A program made the translations under genes and the position numbers. DNA of 48,890 bases from a bacterium (GTDB lineage: Bacteria; Chlamydiota; Chlamydiia; Chlamydiales; SM23-39): NCBI GenBank assembly GCA_021780355.1, contig JAJXYX010000031.1, positions 1 to 48,890 on the forward strand, read 5' to 3'. Of the stretch, positions 1 through 8,514 are shown one piece after another. The notes under the pieces are model-generated. The model was not told where the DNA came from and did no database searches. It worked only from the letters and a program-made list of their open reading frames with translations. Positions within the stretch are counted from its first letter, which is position 1, and every line of letters begins with the position of its first letter.

Positions 1-115
1 CGCTAGGCGGGATTGAAAGCTACCAAAAATCGATTCTTACAAAGGGGGGTAGTATTAAATCAATACAATCCCCCTTTGTAAGAATCGATTTTTGGCGCTT
101 TGAACCCGCCTAGCG
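1..115. repeat. Long imperfect palindrome, copy 1
   Basis: Left arm 1-49 and right arm 70-115 can pair into a stem of about 46 bp around a loop of about 20 nt. The outer ends (CGCTAGGCGGG) and the inner part (CCAAAAATCG to the G run) pair almost perfectly; about ten bases between them (12-22 against 94-103) pair poorly. The right arm, read on the minus strand, contains the 22-nt core GGGTTCAAAGCGCCAAAAAT + CG, which recurs exactly in the left arm of the palindrome at 17050-17214. There is no ORF inside. It could be a mobile palindromic repeat, a boundary of the glycosyltransferase island, or a strong transcript-end hairpin. The window starts at the first base of the left arm, so a longer arm cannot be excluded. 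Confidence 0.85.
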
Positions 116-212
116 GCCAAATTTTGAATCACGTTGGGTATATATGACTATGACAAAACTTAATCTACAGACTGGAAAAAATAACTAGATTCATTATAAC
201 TGAGGTAAAAAT

Positions 213-1079
213 ATGGCAGGAACACTTACTGATCATATAAAAAAATTGAAAAAAAAAGATCTAACTCAAAAATTTCAAATACGAAACATCGACTTCATTT
301 ATTGTATTAATTTAGATAGAAGACCTGAACGTTTAAGACATTGCAATCAACAATTCTCTGTATATGACATTATCCCCCATCGAGTGCCTGGCATCAATGG
401 ATGGAGTTATACGCAAGATGTATTCAATGATATTGCCATGATTTTACTACCTTATATGGAATATGATAGACCTGTTCATTTTCGTTTTGTTCCAATGGGC
501 ATTCGGGGAGAATTTATTAAAGAGTCCAGTTATGGAAGACCCTGCGTGCATGAAGGCTCACCTGCAGGAGGATTAGGAGGCGCGATGACCCACCTCTCTA
601 TTCTAGAGGATGCTCGCCTTTCTAAATACAAAGTCATTTGGATTTTAGAAGATGATTTTACAATTAAACATAATCCCCATATTTTGGCAGATTTCATTGA
701 TCAACTAGATCAACTCGATCCAAACTGGGATGTTTTATATACCGATGATGATGCCTACTTTAGCAGCAATGATGTTTCAGCACACTACAATGGAGACAAA
801 TGGCTAAAACCAGGACTTCCCATGACAAAAAACGTAACTGAAAGAACGGCTTTAGGAGAAAACTTTTTCAAGATCGGAGGAAGAACTCAAGCCCACTCTG
901 TGATTTACAGTTATCGAGGGATTGAGAAAATTGCCAACTATTTGAAAAGAGAGAGGTTTTTCTTACCTTATGACACAGAAATTCCATGCGTTCCAGATAT
1001 TAGAATTTACAACTTAAAATACGATATTGTTCACGGAAGAGATCGCCACTTTTCAGATACCTCACACTACTGGATGTAA
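213..1079 (+). CDS. GT25-family glycosyltransferase (copy A)
   Basis: 288 aa, cytoplasmic, no signal peptide or membrane segment. The family fold is recognised from INLDRRPERL at residues 32-41, GGAMTHLSILEDA at about 122-134 and WILEDDF at 143-149, whose acidic EDD should bind the metal-nucleotide sugar; a further acidic DVLYTDDD lies at about 173-180. GT25 enzymes (LPS galactosyltransferases such as Lgt, collagen galactosyltransferases) transfer a hexose to glycans or proteins; donor and acceptor here are unknown. The start is ATG with a GAGG ribosome site 8 nt upstream. The next gene follows after 2 bp, so the two are co-transcribed. The N-terminal Lys-rich stretch is encoded over a run of nine A (249-257), a possible slippage site. 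Two paralogues lie at 7642-8514 and 14613-15467. Confidence 0.85.
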   Translation: MAGTLTDHIKKLKKKDLTQKFQIRNIDFIYCINLDRRPERLRHCNQQFSVYDIIPHRVPGINGWSYTQDVFNDIAMILLPYMEYDRPVHFRFVPMGIRGEFIKESSYGRPCVHEGSPAGGLGGAMTHLSILEDARLSKYKVIWILEDDFTIKHNPHILADFIDQLDQLDPNWDVLYTDDDAYFSSNDVSAHYNGDKWLKPGLPMTKNVTERTALGENFFKIGGRTQAHSVIYSYRGIEKIANYLKRERFFLPYDTEIPCVPDIRIYNLKYDIVHGRDRHFSDTSHYWM

Positions 1080-1081
1080 AC

Positions 1082-1993
1082 ATGACAACAAATTTCTCAG
1101 AAGATCTTGATAGTAAACCTCTAGTGACATGCCAATTTTATGGACAGCTAGGCAACCAGCTGTTCATTATAGCGACCACATTAGGATACGCTTGGGATTA
1201 TGACGCCGTCCCAATTTTCCCCGGGCTCATCACAGCTAAAAATCGAACCTGCTACAACAAAGATCGGTTGTTTTTTCGATTAAACGCAGCACAAAGCCCC
1301 AGACCTTTTTCCTATATTTACAGAACAGATCTTGAATCTGAATGGTTTAGCTCTAAAAAAATCCCCTTTAGACCAGATCAAATCCTTGATGGGTACTTTC
1401 AATCTTGGAGACATTTCCATCATCATAAAGAAAAAATCCTCAAGATTTTCGCTCCATCTGACTACACAGAAAATTATCTCAATGAAAAATATCAAACCTT
1501 ACTGCAAAATCCTAAAACAGTAGGAATTCATGTAAGAACCCAGGCTAAATTGCTCCACGATAATGGACACCATCCCTTTTGGGGGATGGGCTACTATAAA
1601 GAAGCGATGGATCAATTCCCTCAAGACACTACCTTCGTAGTTATTTCAGATCGAATTAACTGGTGCAAACACCAATTTTCAAAACTCAATCGACGTGTCG
1701 TCTTTGTTGAGGGGAACTATGGAATTGAAGATTTATTTCTTTTAACAAAACTTAAAGGCAATATTCTTTCTAATTCATCTTTTTCTTGGTGGGCAGCTTA
1801 TTTAAATATAAATGAAAATCCAATTTCTATTTTTCCTAAATATTGGAAAGATCCCAAACTTCATATTAACCCTCCAGAAGAAGATTTTTTCTTAAGTGAA
1901 TGGAAATTAATCGACTATTCAATTAAAGAAAATTATCCAGAGGACATGAATAATTACGACAAAGAATCTAAAAGCCTAGACAACAATAATTAA
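1082..1993 (+). CDS. GT11-family (alpha-1,2-fucosyltransferase-like) glycosyltransferase (copy A)
   Basis: 303 aa, the usual length for bacterial GT11. GQLGNQLF at residues 21-28 is the family's N-terminal signature, SDRINWCK lies at 189-196 and SNSSFSWWAAYL at 230-241 is the characteristic C-terminal motif. Known GT11 enzymes add L-fucose from GDP-fucose in alpha-1,2 linkage to galactose (FutC, WbsJ). Unusually, the donor-site motif that is normally HxRRxD reads HVRTQAK here (150-156): the second Arg and the Asp are missing, as in both other GT11 copies in the window. The donor may therefore not be GDP-fucose; GDP-heptose made by the genes at 4964-12912 is an alternative by inference. Two bp separate it from the GT25 gene upstream and three from the GT10 gene downstream. 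Confidence 0.85.
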   Translation: MTTNFSEDLDSKPLVTCQFYGQLGNQLFIIATTLGYAWDYDAVPIFPGLITAKNRTCYNKDRLFFRLNAAQSPRPFSYIYRTDLESEWFSSKKIPFRPDQILDGYFQSWRHFHHHKEKILKIFAPSDYTENYLNEKYQTLLQNPKTVGIHVRTQAKLLHDNGHHPFWGMGYYKEAMDQFPQDTTFVVISDRINWCKHQFSKLNRRVVFVEGNYGIEDLFLLTKLKGNILSNSSFSWWAAYLNINENPISIFPKYWKDPKLHINPPEEDFFLSEWKLIDYSIKENYPEDMNNYDKESKSLDNNN

Positions 1994-1996
1994 CCT

Positions 1997-2953
1997 ATGA
2001 AAAAAACAATTTATTTTATTTTACCTACTGGCTCTCCTCCTAAATTAGCTTATACCTCATACGGCCTAGAAGGATTTGTTGTTAAAGAAGTAGAACTTCG
2101 AGCCCGATCAGAGATACATCCTGAATTCCGCGTTAACTGCATAGCACCTGAAGAAACTCCTTATATGCAAGATGTTGCAGGGATTATTAGTATGGATGGA
2201 AGCGATATTGTCATCATCGAATCATCAAAATATCCTAGGGAAAGAAATTCTCTCTTGGTTCTAGAACCCCCTATCATCTGGCCTAGAGCCTATCATCCTT
2301 CTATTAAAGATACTTTTGATAAAATTTTTATTCCTACGGATGATTTTATAGATAATCGCCATTTTATAAAAATCCCATTTCCCGGATGGGCTCCTCTTAT
2401 CAAAGAGGTCCCTGATTTTGAAGAGAAGAAATTCTGCTGTCTCATTAACAGTAATAAAGGGTCCCCATATACAGGATATGAACTCTATTCCGAAAGGCGT
2501 AAAATTATCACGAATTTTATGAATTACACCCAAGAATTTGATTTATATGGAAATTGGCAAGGCATTGCTTGTTGGAAAGGCTGGGCTAACCACACCCCAG
2601 ACGTCATGAAAAATTACAAATTTTCGATCAGCTATGAAAATATGACGAATCAAAGAGGCTACATTTCAGAAAAAATTCACAATTCAATAAGCGCTCAATG
2701 CATTCCTATTTATCTAGGCGCTACAAATATTACAGATTATATTCCTAAAGAATGTTTTATTGATCGAAGGAATTTTTCTTCTGATAGAGAATTGTATGAT
2801 TTTTTAAGAAGCATAGATCGAAAAACTTTTGAAAACTATATTGAAGCTCAAAAGAAATACATCAATAGTCCTCAAGCTAAAATTTTTAAATCATATTATT
2901 CAGCAAGAATTGTAACAGAGAATTTCATCGATTCATTAAAAGAAAAAAACTAA
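1997..2953 (+). CDS. GT10-family (alpha-1,3-fucosyltransferase-like) glycosyltransferase
   Basis: 318 aa. The GT10 donor-binding region is clear at residues 206-257: YKFSISYEN, then GYISEKIHNS, then CIPIYLGATN and CFIDRRNF, matching the order of the FxxxFEN / YxTEK / PxxxG / FI signature of alpha-1,3/1,4-fucosyltransferases. FDLYGNW at 181-187 fits the strand just before that region. Family enzymes (Helicobacter FucT) add fucose from GDP-fucose to GlcNAc in Lewis-type structures. No signal peptide or C-terminal heptad repeats are seen. It lies in a four-gene run 213-3860 with short gaps. No GDP-mannose dehydratase or GDP-fucose synthase is visible in this window, so the donor must come from elsewhere or be another GDP-sugar. 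Confidence 0.85.
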   Translation: MKKTIYFILPTGSPPKLAYTSYGLEGFVVKEVELRARSEIHPEFRVNCIAPEETPYMQDVAGIISMDGSDIVIIESSKYPRERNSLLVLEPPIIWPRAYHPSIKDTFDKIFIPTDDFIDNRHFIKIPFPGWAPLIKEVPDFEEKKFCCLINSNKGSPYTGYELYSERRKIITNFMNYTQEFDLYGNWQGIACWKGWANHTPDVMKNYKFSISYENMTNQRGYISEKIHNSISAQCIPIYLGATNITDYIPKECFIDRRNFSSDRELYDFLRSIDRKTFENYIEAQKKYINSPQAKIFKSYYSARIVTENFIDSLKEKN

Positions 2954-2975
2954 AAAGTATATAAAACAGATTTTT

Positions 2976-3860
2976 ATGACAAAAACAGAAAACTCTTTTG
3001 TTTGTCCAATAATGAAAGGCCAATTAGGCAATCAATTATTCATCTGCTCAACCACATTAGCCTATGCATGGGATTATAATGCAGAAGCATTGTTTTACAA
3101 TCTAAATAGAAAAGAAAACAGAACATCATACAACAAAGACAGATTATTTTTCAGATTAAAAACCGTCCATCCAGACCGTCGTTTTAAACATATTTTTAAA
3201 GAGAAAGTTTGGTACAGTTCCGAAAGAATTCCCTTTTTAGAAGACATCGTTATAGAAGGATATTTCCAATCTTGGAAACATTTCCATCATCATCGAGAAA
3301 AAATATTAGAAACTTTTGAACCATCTCAATTTACTAAAAATTACATTCATAATACATACCAACATTTGCTCTATCGCTCAGATACTGTAGCCGTGCATGT
3401 GAGAACGGCAGATCATGTCGTACATGAAAGCAGCATCCCTTTTTTAGGAGAGGAGTATTTTATTAATGCTATGAATTTATTTCCAGATCACTACCATTTT
3501 GTTTTTTTCTCAGATAGAATTAATTGGTGTAAAAATCGATTTATGAAATTAAAGAAAAACATCACTTTTATCGAAGGAAATTATGCAATAGAAGACATGT
3601 TTTTAATGGCCAAATGCAAACATCAAATTATAGGCAATTCTACATTTGGATGGTGGGCGGCGTATCTCACTAAAGATTCAGAAAAAAAAGTCGTCGCTCC
3701 AGAACGCTGGATTGCCGAATTTGAACATCCTTGTCCAAAACAGGATCTTTATCTACAGGGATGGCTCACAGTACCTTTTACCAAACAGCCTTATCCTGAA
3801 GATATGTATTTCTATGATCAAGAAAGCTTATCCGATGACAACAATGTAGCGCGAACATAG
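2976..3860 (+). CDS. GT11-family glycosyltransferase (copy B)
   Basis: 294 aa, closely similar along its whole length to the product at 1082-1993. It shows GQLGNQLF at residues 15-22, HVRTADHV in place of the usual HxRRxD motif, SDRINWCKNRF, and GNSTFGWWAAYL near the C-terminus. Conserved pair-specific features (YFQSWKHFHHHREKI, YPEDMYFYD near the end) show it is a paralogue of copies A and C rather than an unrelated GT11. It is the last gene of the A+T-rich first run; after its stop comes a more G+C-rich stretch without a convincing gene. Its acceptor and exact donor are unknown. Confidence 0.85.
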   Translation: MTKTENSFVCPIMKGQLGNQLFICSTTLAYAWDYNAEALFYNLNRKENRTSYNKDRLFFRLKTVHPDRRFKHIFKEKVWYSSERIPFLEDIVIEGYFQSWKHFHHHREKILETFEPSQFTKNYIHNTYQHLLYRSDTVAVHVRTADHVVHESSIPFLGEEYFINAMNLFPDHYHFVFFSDRINWCKNRFMKLKKNITFIEGNYAIEDMFLMAKCKHQIIGNSTFGWWAAYLTKDSEKKVVAPERWIAEFEHPCPKQDLYLQGWLTVPFTKQPYPEDMYFYDQESLSDDNNVART

Positions 3861-4181
3861 TGCGCATATTCGTTCCACCTCAATGGCACTCTGGGGTGTT
3901 AACTTTTGGTCATGCGGCTCGTTTGTGCGCTCAGAAATTTCTTGTTGTAATTTGCCCTCATCTTCATTGGGTGATGGGGGGGCGTGAACATGCAGGAATA
4001 TTCATAGGAGAATCCGAGGGTTTTTTGTCGAAAGTTGACACCCCAATCGCACCCAAAAAGACTTCTAAAATTTAAGCTTAAAATAAAAACGCCATCAACT
4101 AAATCTTTTAATTCAATTTGAAAATACTTTTAAATTGAAATAACATAAACTACCAAATCGAGGGGTTTTTAAATTCGTTTG
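3861..4181. other. Gene-free stretch with a possible insertion-sequence remnant
   Basis: No convincing gene. GGGGTGTTAACTTT at 3893-3906 is matched on the minus strand by GGGGTGTCAACTTT at 4031-4044 (one mismatch), giving a 14-bp inverted repeat around about 124 bp of sequence richer in G+C than its neighbours. Paired repeats of this kind near GTCAACTTT remind me of the ends of IS21-type elements, but no transposase is present, so this is at best a remnant. A 71-aa open frame at 3860-4075 has no recognisable fold. The last ~100 bp is A+T-rich and lies between two gene ends (2976-3860 on + and 4182-4859 on -). Confidence 0.35.
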
Positions 4182-4859
4182 TTATCTCCCCAATAAATAA
4201 TTGATAGGATGATGATTATATTCAGAAGATCTCTTCATACTATCAATCAACTCTCGGTCTACGACTCGAGGGTCCACATACCAATCCTCAAATTCAAAGA
4301 CATTTCCGATCACAAGCTCGTAACCGTAAGAGGTTAGAATTTCTCTCGACTCTTGCTTCACTTCTTCAGCCTTTTCTATTCCATAAGATTTATTATAAAA
4401 ATCCGTCTCGTAAGTAATGACAGAAAATCTATAATCATCTAATGGCAGCTTTTTTAAACAATCTAAAGTTTGAGTAGCAGGATCTATATCCAAACTTAAA
4501 TAATCAATCTGTTTATCTAAATTTCTTTCAGAAAAAAGTTTTTTATAATCAATTATTAAAGCATCGGACAAAATAAAATAAGAAGATCTTTTATGCTCTT
4601 CAAATGATTCGGAAGAACTACTTTTTATATCTATAGAAATCCCATTCCAATCATAATATTTTTCTAAAAGATATGTATTGTTTTCACTCACTGCATCTTC
4701 AGCTCCTATTTCAAGAAAAAATCCATTTCTTTTACCGTTTAACATTGTCAATACAAACATATCCTGCAATGCTGCAGAATAATTTCTTGAAATACTCTCC
4801 GAAGATTTAAATTTCTTAACAAGATTTCCATAATATTGATTAAAATAATAACATCCCAT
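4182..4859 (-). CDS. FkbM-like SAM-dependent methyltransferase
   Basis: 225 aa. LQDMFVLTMLNGKRNGFFLE at residues 31-50 followed by IGA at 51-53, then NTYLLEKYYDWNGISIDI at 61-78, is the start of the FkbM-type Rossmann methyltransferase domain: the glycine motif, then an acidic strand end that binds the ribose of S-adenosylmethionine. YLSLDID at 120-126 is the likely motif IV. FkbM-family proteins O-methylate sugars or small molecules and are common in glycan clusters, so capping or decorating a sugar is the likely role (inference). The protein is short for the family but spans its core. It is transcribed against its neighbours, convergent with the GT run and divergent from hddA. Confidence 0.65.
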   Translation of the reverse strand: MGCYYFNQYYGNLVKKFKSSESISRNYSAALQDMFVLTMLNGKRNGFFLEIGAEDAVSENNTYLLEKYYDWNGISIDIKSSSSESFEEHKRSSYFILSDALIIDYKKLFSERNLDKQIDYLSLDIDPATQTLDCLKKLPLDDYRFSVITYETDFYNKSYGIEKAEEVKQESREILTSYGYELVIGNVFEFEDWYVDPRVVDRELIDSMKRSSEYNHHPINYLLGR

Positions 4860-4963
4860 TGCACACCATCAATTTAATTCAAAAAAATACAACAACAAAG
4901 TATATGAAAGTTTATATATATTAAAAACAAAAAACAACAACAAAAAAAACCAGGAGCTAAAGC

Positions 4964-5962
4964 ATGATTATTAGCCGAACCCCCTTTCGTTTGCCCTTGG
5001 GGGGAGGAGGAACCGATCTTCCCTCTTATTATCGAGAACATGGGGGATTTTTAGTTACAGCAGCTTTAGGACTGCACATGAATATTTGCATCAATGAACC
5101 TGTCATGCTCAATCAAATCAAACTTAATTACTCTCATACCGAATGCGTAAATCTAGAAGATCTCGATCAGATTCGACATGAAGTCGTCAGAGAAACGTTA
5201 AAATATTTGAAATGGAATAAACCTTTGGAAATTAGTTCTATGGCAGATATTGCCGGGGGAACAGGATTAGGATCATCCAGTTCTTATACAGTGGGTCTAT
5301 TGAATAGCTTGAACTCTCTTCTGCGTCGCCATATATCAGTTCAAGAGCTCGCTGAAGAGGCCTGCAAAGTAGAAATGGAGCTAATCGGTAAACCTGTTGG
5401 CAAGCAAGATCAATATGCAGCGGCTTTTGGTGGAATCATCGCTTTAGACATCGATCGAACAGGAAAAGTCATTGTTGAAAGGCTCGATTTAGAAAAGGAA
5501 TTTTTAGCTGAACTACAGCATAGACTCATGATTTTTTATACAAACATTCAAAGAGATGCCAATGAAATTTTAGGAGAGCAGCAGACCCAAATTTTGAAAA
5601 AAAACAACCAGCACTCCCTGGAAGCGATGCATAAAATCAAAAGCATTGGGTTTGAGGTCAAAGAAGCGCTGGAAAAAGGAAATATTGAAGCTTTAGGACA
5701 ATTGTTCCATGAGCACTGGCTAGAAAAGAAAAGAATCTCTTCAAAAATGTCTTCTTCCCGCATCGATGAATGGTATGAGTTAGCCATCCGTAGCGGAGCC
5801 ATTGGCGGGAAAGTCATGGGAGCTGGAGGCGGAGGATTTTTTGTGTTCTGCTGCAAACAAGGGAAAAGGCAAGCGCTTAGAGCCGCTCTAGAGGGAGCTG
5901 ACCTCAAATACGCACAGTGCACTTTCGATTTTGAGGGATCTAAGATTATAGGGAATTTTTAA
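4964..5962 (+). CDS. hddA: D-glycero-alpha-D-manno-heptose 7-phosphate kinase (GHMP kinase)
   Basis: 332 aa GHMP kinase. MIISRTPFRLPLGGGGTDLP at residues 1-20 is the HddA-type N-terminus. The ATP-binding loop GGTGLGSSSSYTVG is at about 98-111, and the C-terminal GGKVMGAGGGGFFVF motif is present near residues 278-292. HddA phosphorylates heptose 7-phosphate at C1 to give the alpha 1,7-bisphosphate, the committed step to GDP-heptose rather than ADP-heptose. ATG is preceded by CAGGAG with good spacing. The guanylyltransferase follows after 2 bp and the SDR overlaps that, so 4964-7592 is one operon. The partner genes gmhB and gmhA are at 11785-12912. Other GHMP sugar kinases (L-fucose kinase type) are less likely given this neighbourhood. 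Confidence 0.8.
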   Translation: MIISRTPFRLPLGGGGTDLPSYYREHGGFLVTAALGLHMNICINEPVMLNQIKLNYSHTECVNLEDLDQIRHEVVRETLKYLKWNKPLEISSMADIAGGTGLGSSSSYTVGLLNSLNSLLRRHISVQELAEEACKVEMELIGKPVGKQDQYAAAFGGIIALDIDRTGKVIVERLDLEKEFLAELQHRLMIFYTNIQRDANEILGEQQTQILKKNNQHSLEAMHKIKSIGFEVKEALEKGNIEALGQLFHEHWLEKKRISSKMSSSRIDEWYELAIRSGAIGGKVMGAGGGGFFVFCCKQGKRQALRAALEGADLKYAQCTFDFEGSKIIGNF

Positions 5963-5964
5963 AG

Positions 5965-6666
5965 ATGAAAGCTCTCGTTTTGGCCGCTGGCAAAAGTACG
6001 CGAATCTCTCCAATTTCTAAAGGAAAACCAAAGCCTCTCTTGGAAATTCATGGAGAATCGATCCTTAAAAGGAATTTAGCATGGCTCGCAAAGTATGGCA
6101 TAAAAGACATTTGGATTAATCTGCACTATCACCCCGAAGAGATCATAAACCACGTAGGCGATGGATCTGAATTCGGCGTGCAAGTTCAATATACCTTCGA
6201 GCCAAAGATTTTAGGTACAGCGGGAGCCGTTAAACATTTACAAAAAGAGTGGGCCGAAACATTTTTAGTGGTTTATGGAGATAATATTTTAAATTTTTCT
6301 CTCCATCAGTTTTGTTCATTTCATCAAAAAAATAAGTCTCCTATCTCAATCGCCCTATTCAATCGCACAGTACATCTACATACAGGAATTGCGGGAGGGC
6401 GAGTGATTTTAGAGGGATCTCTCGTACAAGGATTTATCGAAGGGGGAACAAAGTCTATTTCTGAATATGTTAATGCTGGCGTTTATTTATTAGAACCTAA
6501 AATTTTAAAAAATATTCCAGAAGAAACTTTCTATGACTTTGGAAACGATTTATTCCCTAAATGCATAAATAATGACATAAAAATCTCAGGGCATATAATT
6601 GATGGATATTGTTTAGGGATAGACACTCCTGAAAGTTATAAATCAGCGTTAAAACTAATAAAATGA
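5965..6666 (+). CDS. hddC: Sugar-phosphate nucleotidyltransferase, probable heptose 1-phosphate guanylyltransferase
   Basis: 233 aa, the compact length of HddC-type enzymes. LVLAAGKSTRISPISKGKPK at about residues 4-23 is the nucleotidyltransferase signature LAAGxGxR(12-14)KP, followed by PLLEIHG. LVVYGDN at about 100 gives the metal-binding Asp after a beta strand. The inferred reaction is D-glycero-alpha-D-manno-heptose 1-phosphate plus GTP to GDP-heptose. The call of GTP rather than another nucleotide rests on the hddA neighbour, not on a residue I can point to. The stop overlaps the start of the SDR gene by 4 bp (ATGA), which implies coupled translation. Confidence 0.75.
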   Translation: MKALVLAAGKSTRISPISKGKPKPLLEIHGESILKRNLAWLAKYGIKDIWINLHYHPEEIINHVGDGSEFGVQVQYTFEPKILGTAGAVKHLQKEWAETFLVVYGDNILNFSLHQFCSFHQKNKSPISIALFNRTVHLHTGIAGGRVILEGSLVQGFIEGGTKSISEYVNAGVYLLEPKILKNIPEETFYDFGNDLFPKCINNDIKISGHIIDGYCLGIDTPESYKSALKLIK

Positions 6667-7592
6667 AAAAAATCTTAATTACCGGAATTGCTGGATTTAT
6701 TGGATCCAATTTGGCTGATCGTCTGCTGCGCGAAGGTACCTATCAAGTCCTTGGCATTGATAATTTGTCCGCTGGCACGCGAGAGCAAGTCCCAGACGGC
6801 GTACAATTTCATGCAATCGACATTCGCTCTCAAGACATTTACCCTCTATTTCATGAAGTCGATACGGTGTTTCATCTGGCCGCCAAAAATTGCATTAACG
6901 ACTGTCAACAAGACCCTGTAGAAGCAGCTGGGATCAATGTTGTAGGAACGGTCAACGTCATGCAAGCGGCCAGAAAAGCCGGCGTGAGAAAAGTTGTCTA
7001 TGCAGAATCTTCTGCCTTATATGAAGGCAGCGAAAAAATGCCTACGCCGGAAACTGAAAATAAACCAGAGAGTTTTTATGCAGCAAGCAAGGCAGCTTCT
7101 CGCTTATTTGCTGAAAGTTATCAAAGATATTCTTCACTTCAGCTCACAGCACTAAGATATTTTTGTGTCTATGGACCCAGACAAGATTATCGAAGAACGA
7201 TTCCTCCTGTCATGAGCTCGTTTATTTTACATCTTTTACAAGGCAAACATCCTGTGATTTATGGCTCAGGAACGAAACGAAGAGATTTCATTTATGTCGA
7301 TGATGTGAACGATTTTCATGTACAAACGATTCTAGATCCTCGGACAAACGGCAAGGTATTTAATTTGGGCAGCGGCCTAAATTATTCAATTCAAGAGATT
7401 TTCGAAAAAATTAAAGGGCAACTTCATTCAAAAACGCTTCCTATCTATCAAGACGATTTGCCCGGAGAAGCAGAAGAAACGTTAGCTTGCATCAAAGAAG
7501 CAACCGCTTTGGGTTGGCAGCCCAAAACTTCTCTAGAGGAAGGATTAAGAAAATCAATTCAATTTATTCAAGAGCATGTATACCGTTCGTGA
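6663..7592 (+). CDS. Extended SDR, NAD-dependent sugar-nucleotide epimerase/dehydratase
   Basis: 309 aa. The N-terminal NAD-binding GIAGFIGS (G8, G11, G14), NVVGT at about 92-96 and the catalytic ESSALY...Y139-AAS-K143 triad place it in the UDP-glucose-4-epimerase/dTDP-glucose-dehydratase superfamily. RRDFIYVDDV is the usual sugar-nucleotide-side motif. By position it probably epimerises or dehydrates GDP-heptose, but the substrate is inferred. Its last codons and stop (EHVYRS) are encoded inside TATACCGTTCGTGACT (7579-7594), which is identical to the outer end of the palindrome at 17050-17214. The C-terminus may therefore have been rewritten by a repeat insertion. G+C is visibly higher than in the glycosyltransferase genes upstream. 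Confidence 0.8.
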   Translation: MKKILITGIAGFIGSNLADRLLREGTYQVLGIDNLSAGTREQVPDGVQFHAIDIRSQDIYPLFHEVDTVFHLAAKNCINDCQQDPVEAAGINVVGTVNVMQAARKAGVRKVVYAESSALYEGSEKMPTPETENKPESFYAASKAASRLFAESYQRYSSLQLTALRYFCVYGPRQDYRRTIPPVMSSFILHLLQGKHPVIYGSGTKRRDFIYVDDVNDFHVQTILDPRTNGKVFNLGSGLNYSIQEIFEKIKGQLHSKTLPIYQDDLPGEAEETLACIKEATALGWQPKTSLEEGLRKSIQFIQEHVYRS

Positions 7593-7594
7593 CT
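7579..7594 (+). repeat. Solo copy of the end sequence of the 17-kb palindrome
   Basis: TATACCGTTCGTGACT here is identical to the minus-strand reading of 17199-17214 and differs by one base from 17050-17065. It is the outermost 16 bp of the palindrome at 17050-17214. Here it stands alone, with no complementary arm close by, and covers the stop codon of the SDR gene. It could be a scar, a recombination site, or chance conservation of a terminal site recognised by a mobility enzyme. Confidence 0.6.
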
Positions 7595-7641
7595 TATCCC
7601 GCGATCAGCTTATCTATCTACAGGCTCTTCGATACGACTTT

Positions 7642-8514
7642 CTACCGTCTCTTATGATAGGTATCAGATCCTGAACGATCTCTTCCGTGAACAAGATCAT
7701 AGCGTAAATTATAAAGTTTAAGCCCTTCTATACAAGGAAGTTCTGTGTCAAATGGGAAAAATAAACAATTTCGTTTTACGAAATCTAAGATTTTTTTTAT
7801 GCCAGAGCGACGCACAAGATAAGAATGCGCTTGGGTCCTCCCCCCGATTTTCATAAAATCTCTTCCTACTGGTTTTCGCTCTATTTGAGCCATGGTAATA
7901 GGCATACCAGGCCTCAACCATTTTTCACTTCCCGAATTCGCTTGAACATTGAAAAGTGTGTAATAACAATCGTCGTCTGTATACAAAACATCCCAATCTT
8001 CCCCTTCTTGATCTAATTGCTCCATTAAATGGGTCAACTGATGAGGATCTCCTTTCACAGTAAAGTCATCTTCCAAAATCCAAACTGTTTGGTATCCAGA
8101 TAAATAAGCATCATTCAAAATAGAAAGATGTGTTAAACACCCTCCCATTCCTCCTCCCGGCGCTTCTTTATGTAAACATCTTTTTCCATAGAGACTTTCA
8201 TTAAAAGGAACGCCCTGAGATCCACCAAGAACAAAACTCACTTGAACATTTCGATCATATTCCATGAAGGGTTGAACTAACATGGCAATATCATGAAACG
8301 TCTCCTGAGATAACTTCCAGCCATCAATTCCAGGAACTCTATGAGGCTCGATACGATAAGGAGCTAATTGCTGCATACAGCGAAACAATCGATCAGGCCT
8401 TCTATCTAAATTAATTAGATAAATAAAATCCACTCCCTTAACCTGAAATTTTTTATCTTCTTCTTTATATTTAATTTCTTCAAAATGCCTGGAAATAGTA
8501 TCGTTATATTCCAT
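7642..8514 (-). CDS. GT25-family glycosyltransferase (copy B)
   Basis: 290 aa, a full-length paralogue of the product at 213-1079. It shows LINLDRRPDRLFRCMQQ at about residues 33-49, GGCLTHLSILNDA, WILEDDFTVKGDPHQLTHLM and DVLYTDDDCYY, and ends in LRYDLVHGRDRSGSDTYHKR like copy A. All expected acidic residues are present, so it should be active. Translation starts at ATG 8514 after an AGGAATTC stretch. It lies alone on the minus strand between the two halves of the heptose gene set, which suggests it was inserted there or that the cluster was split by rearrangement. Confidence 0.85.
   Translation of the reverse strand: MEYNDTISRHFEEIKYKEEDKKFQVKGVDFIYLINLDRRPDRLFRCMQQLAPYRIEPHRVPGIDGWKLSQETFHDIAMLVQPFMEYDRNVQVSFVLGGSQGVPFNESLYGKRCLHKEAPGGGMGGCLTHLSILNDAYLSGYQTVWILEDDFTVKGDPHQLTHLMEQLDQEGEDWDVLYTDDDCYYTLFNVQANSGSEKWLRPGMPITMAQIERKPVGRDFMKIGGRTQAHSYLVRRSGIKKILDFVKRNCLFFPFDTELPCIEGLKLYNLRYDLVHGRDRSGSDTYHKRR

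Noticed and set aside
86-107. tRNA fragment: GGGTTCAAAGCG in the palindrome core resembles a T-loop
   Set aside because: The flanking bases cannot form a 5-bp T-stem, and no acceptor or anticodon arm lies around it in either copy.
3860-4075. 71-aa open frame after the GT11 copy B
   Set aside because: No ribosome site, no recognisable fold, and it spans the inverted repeat of the possible insertion-sequence remnant.
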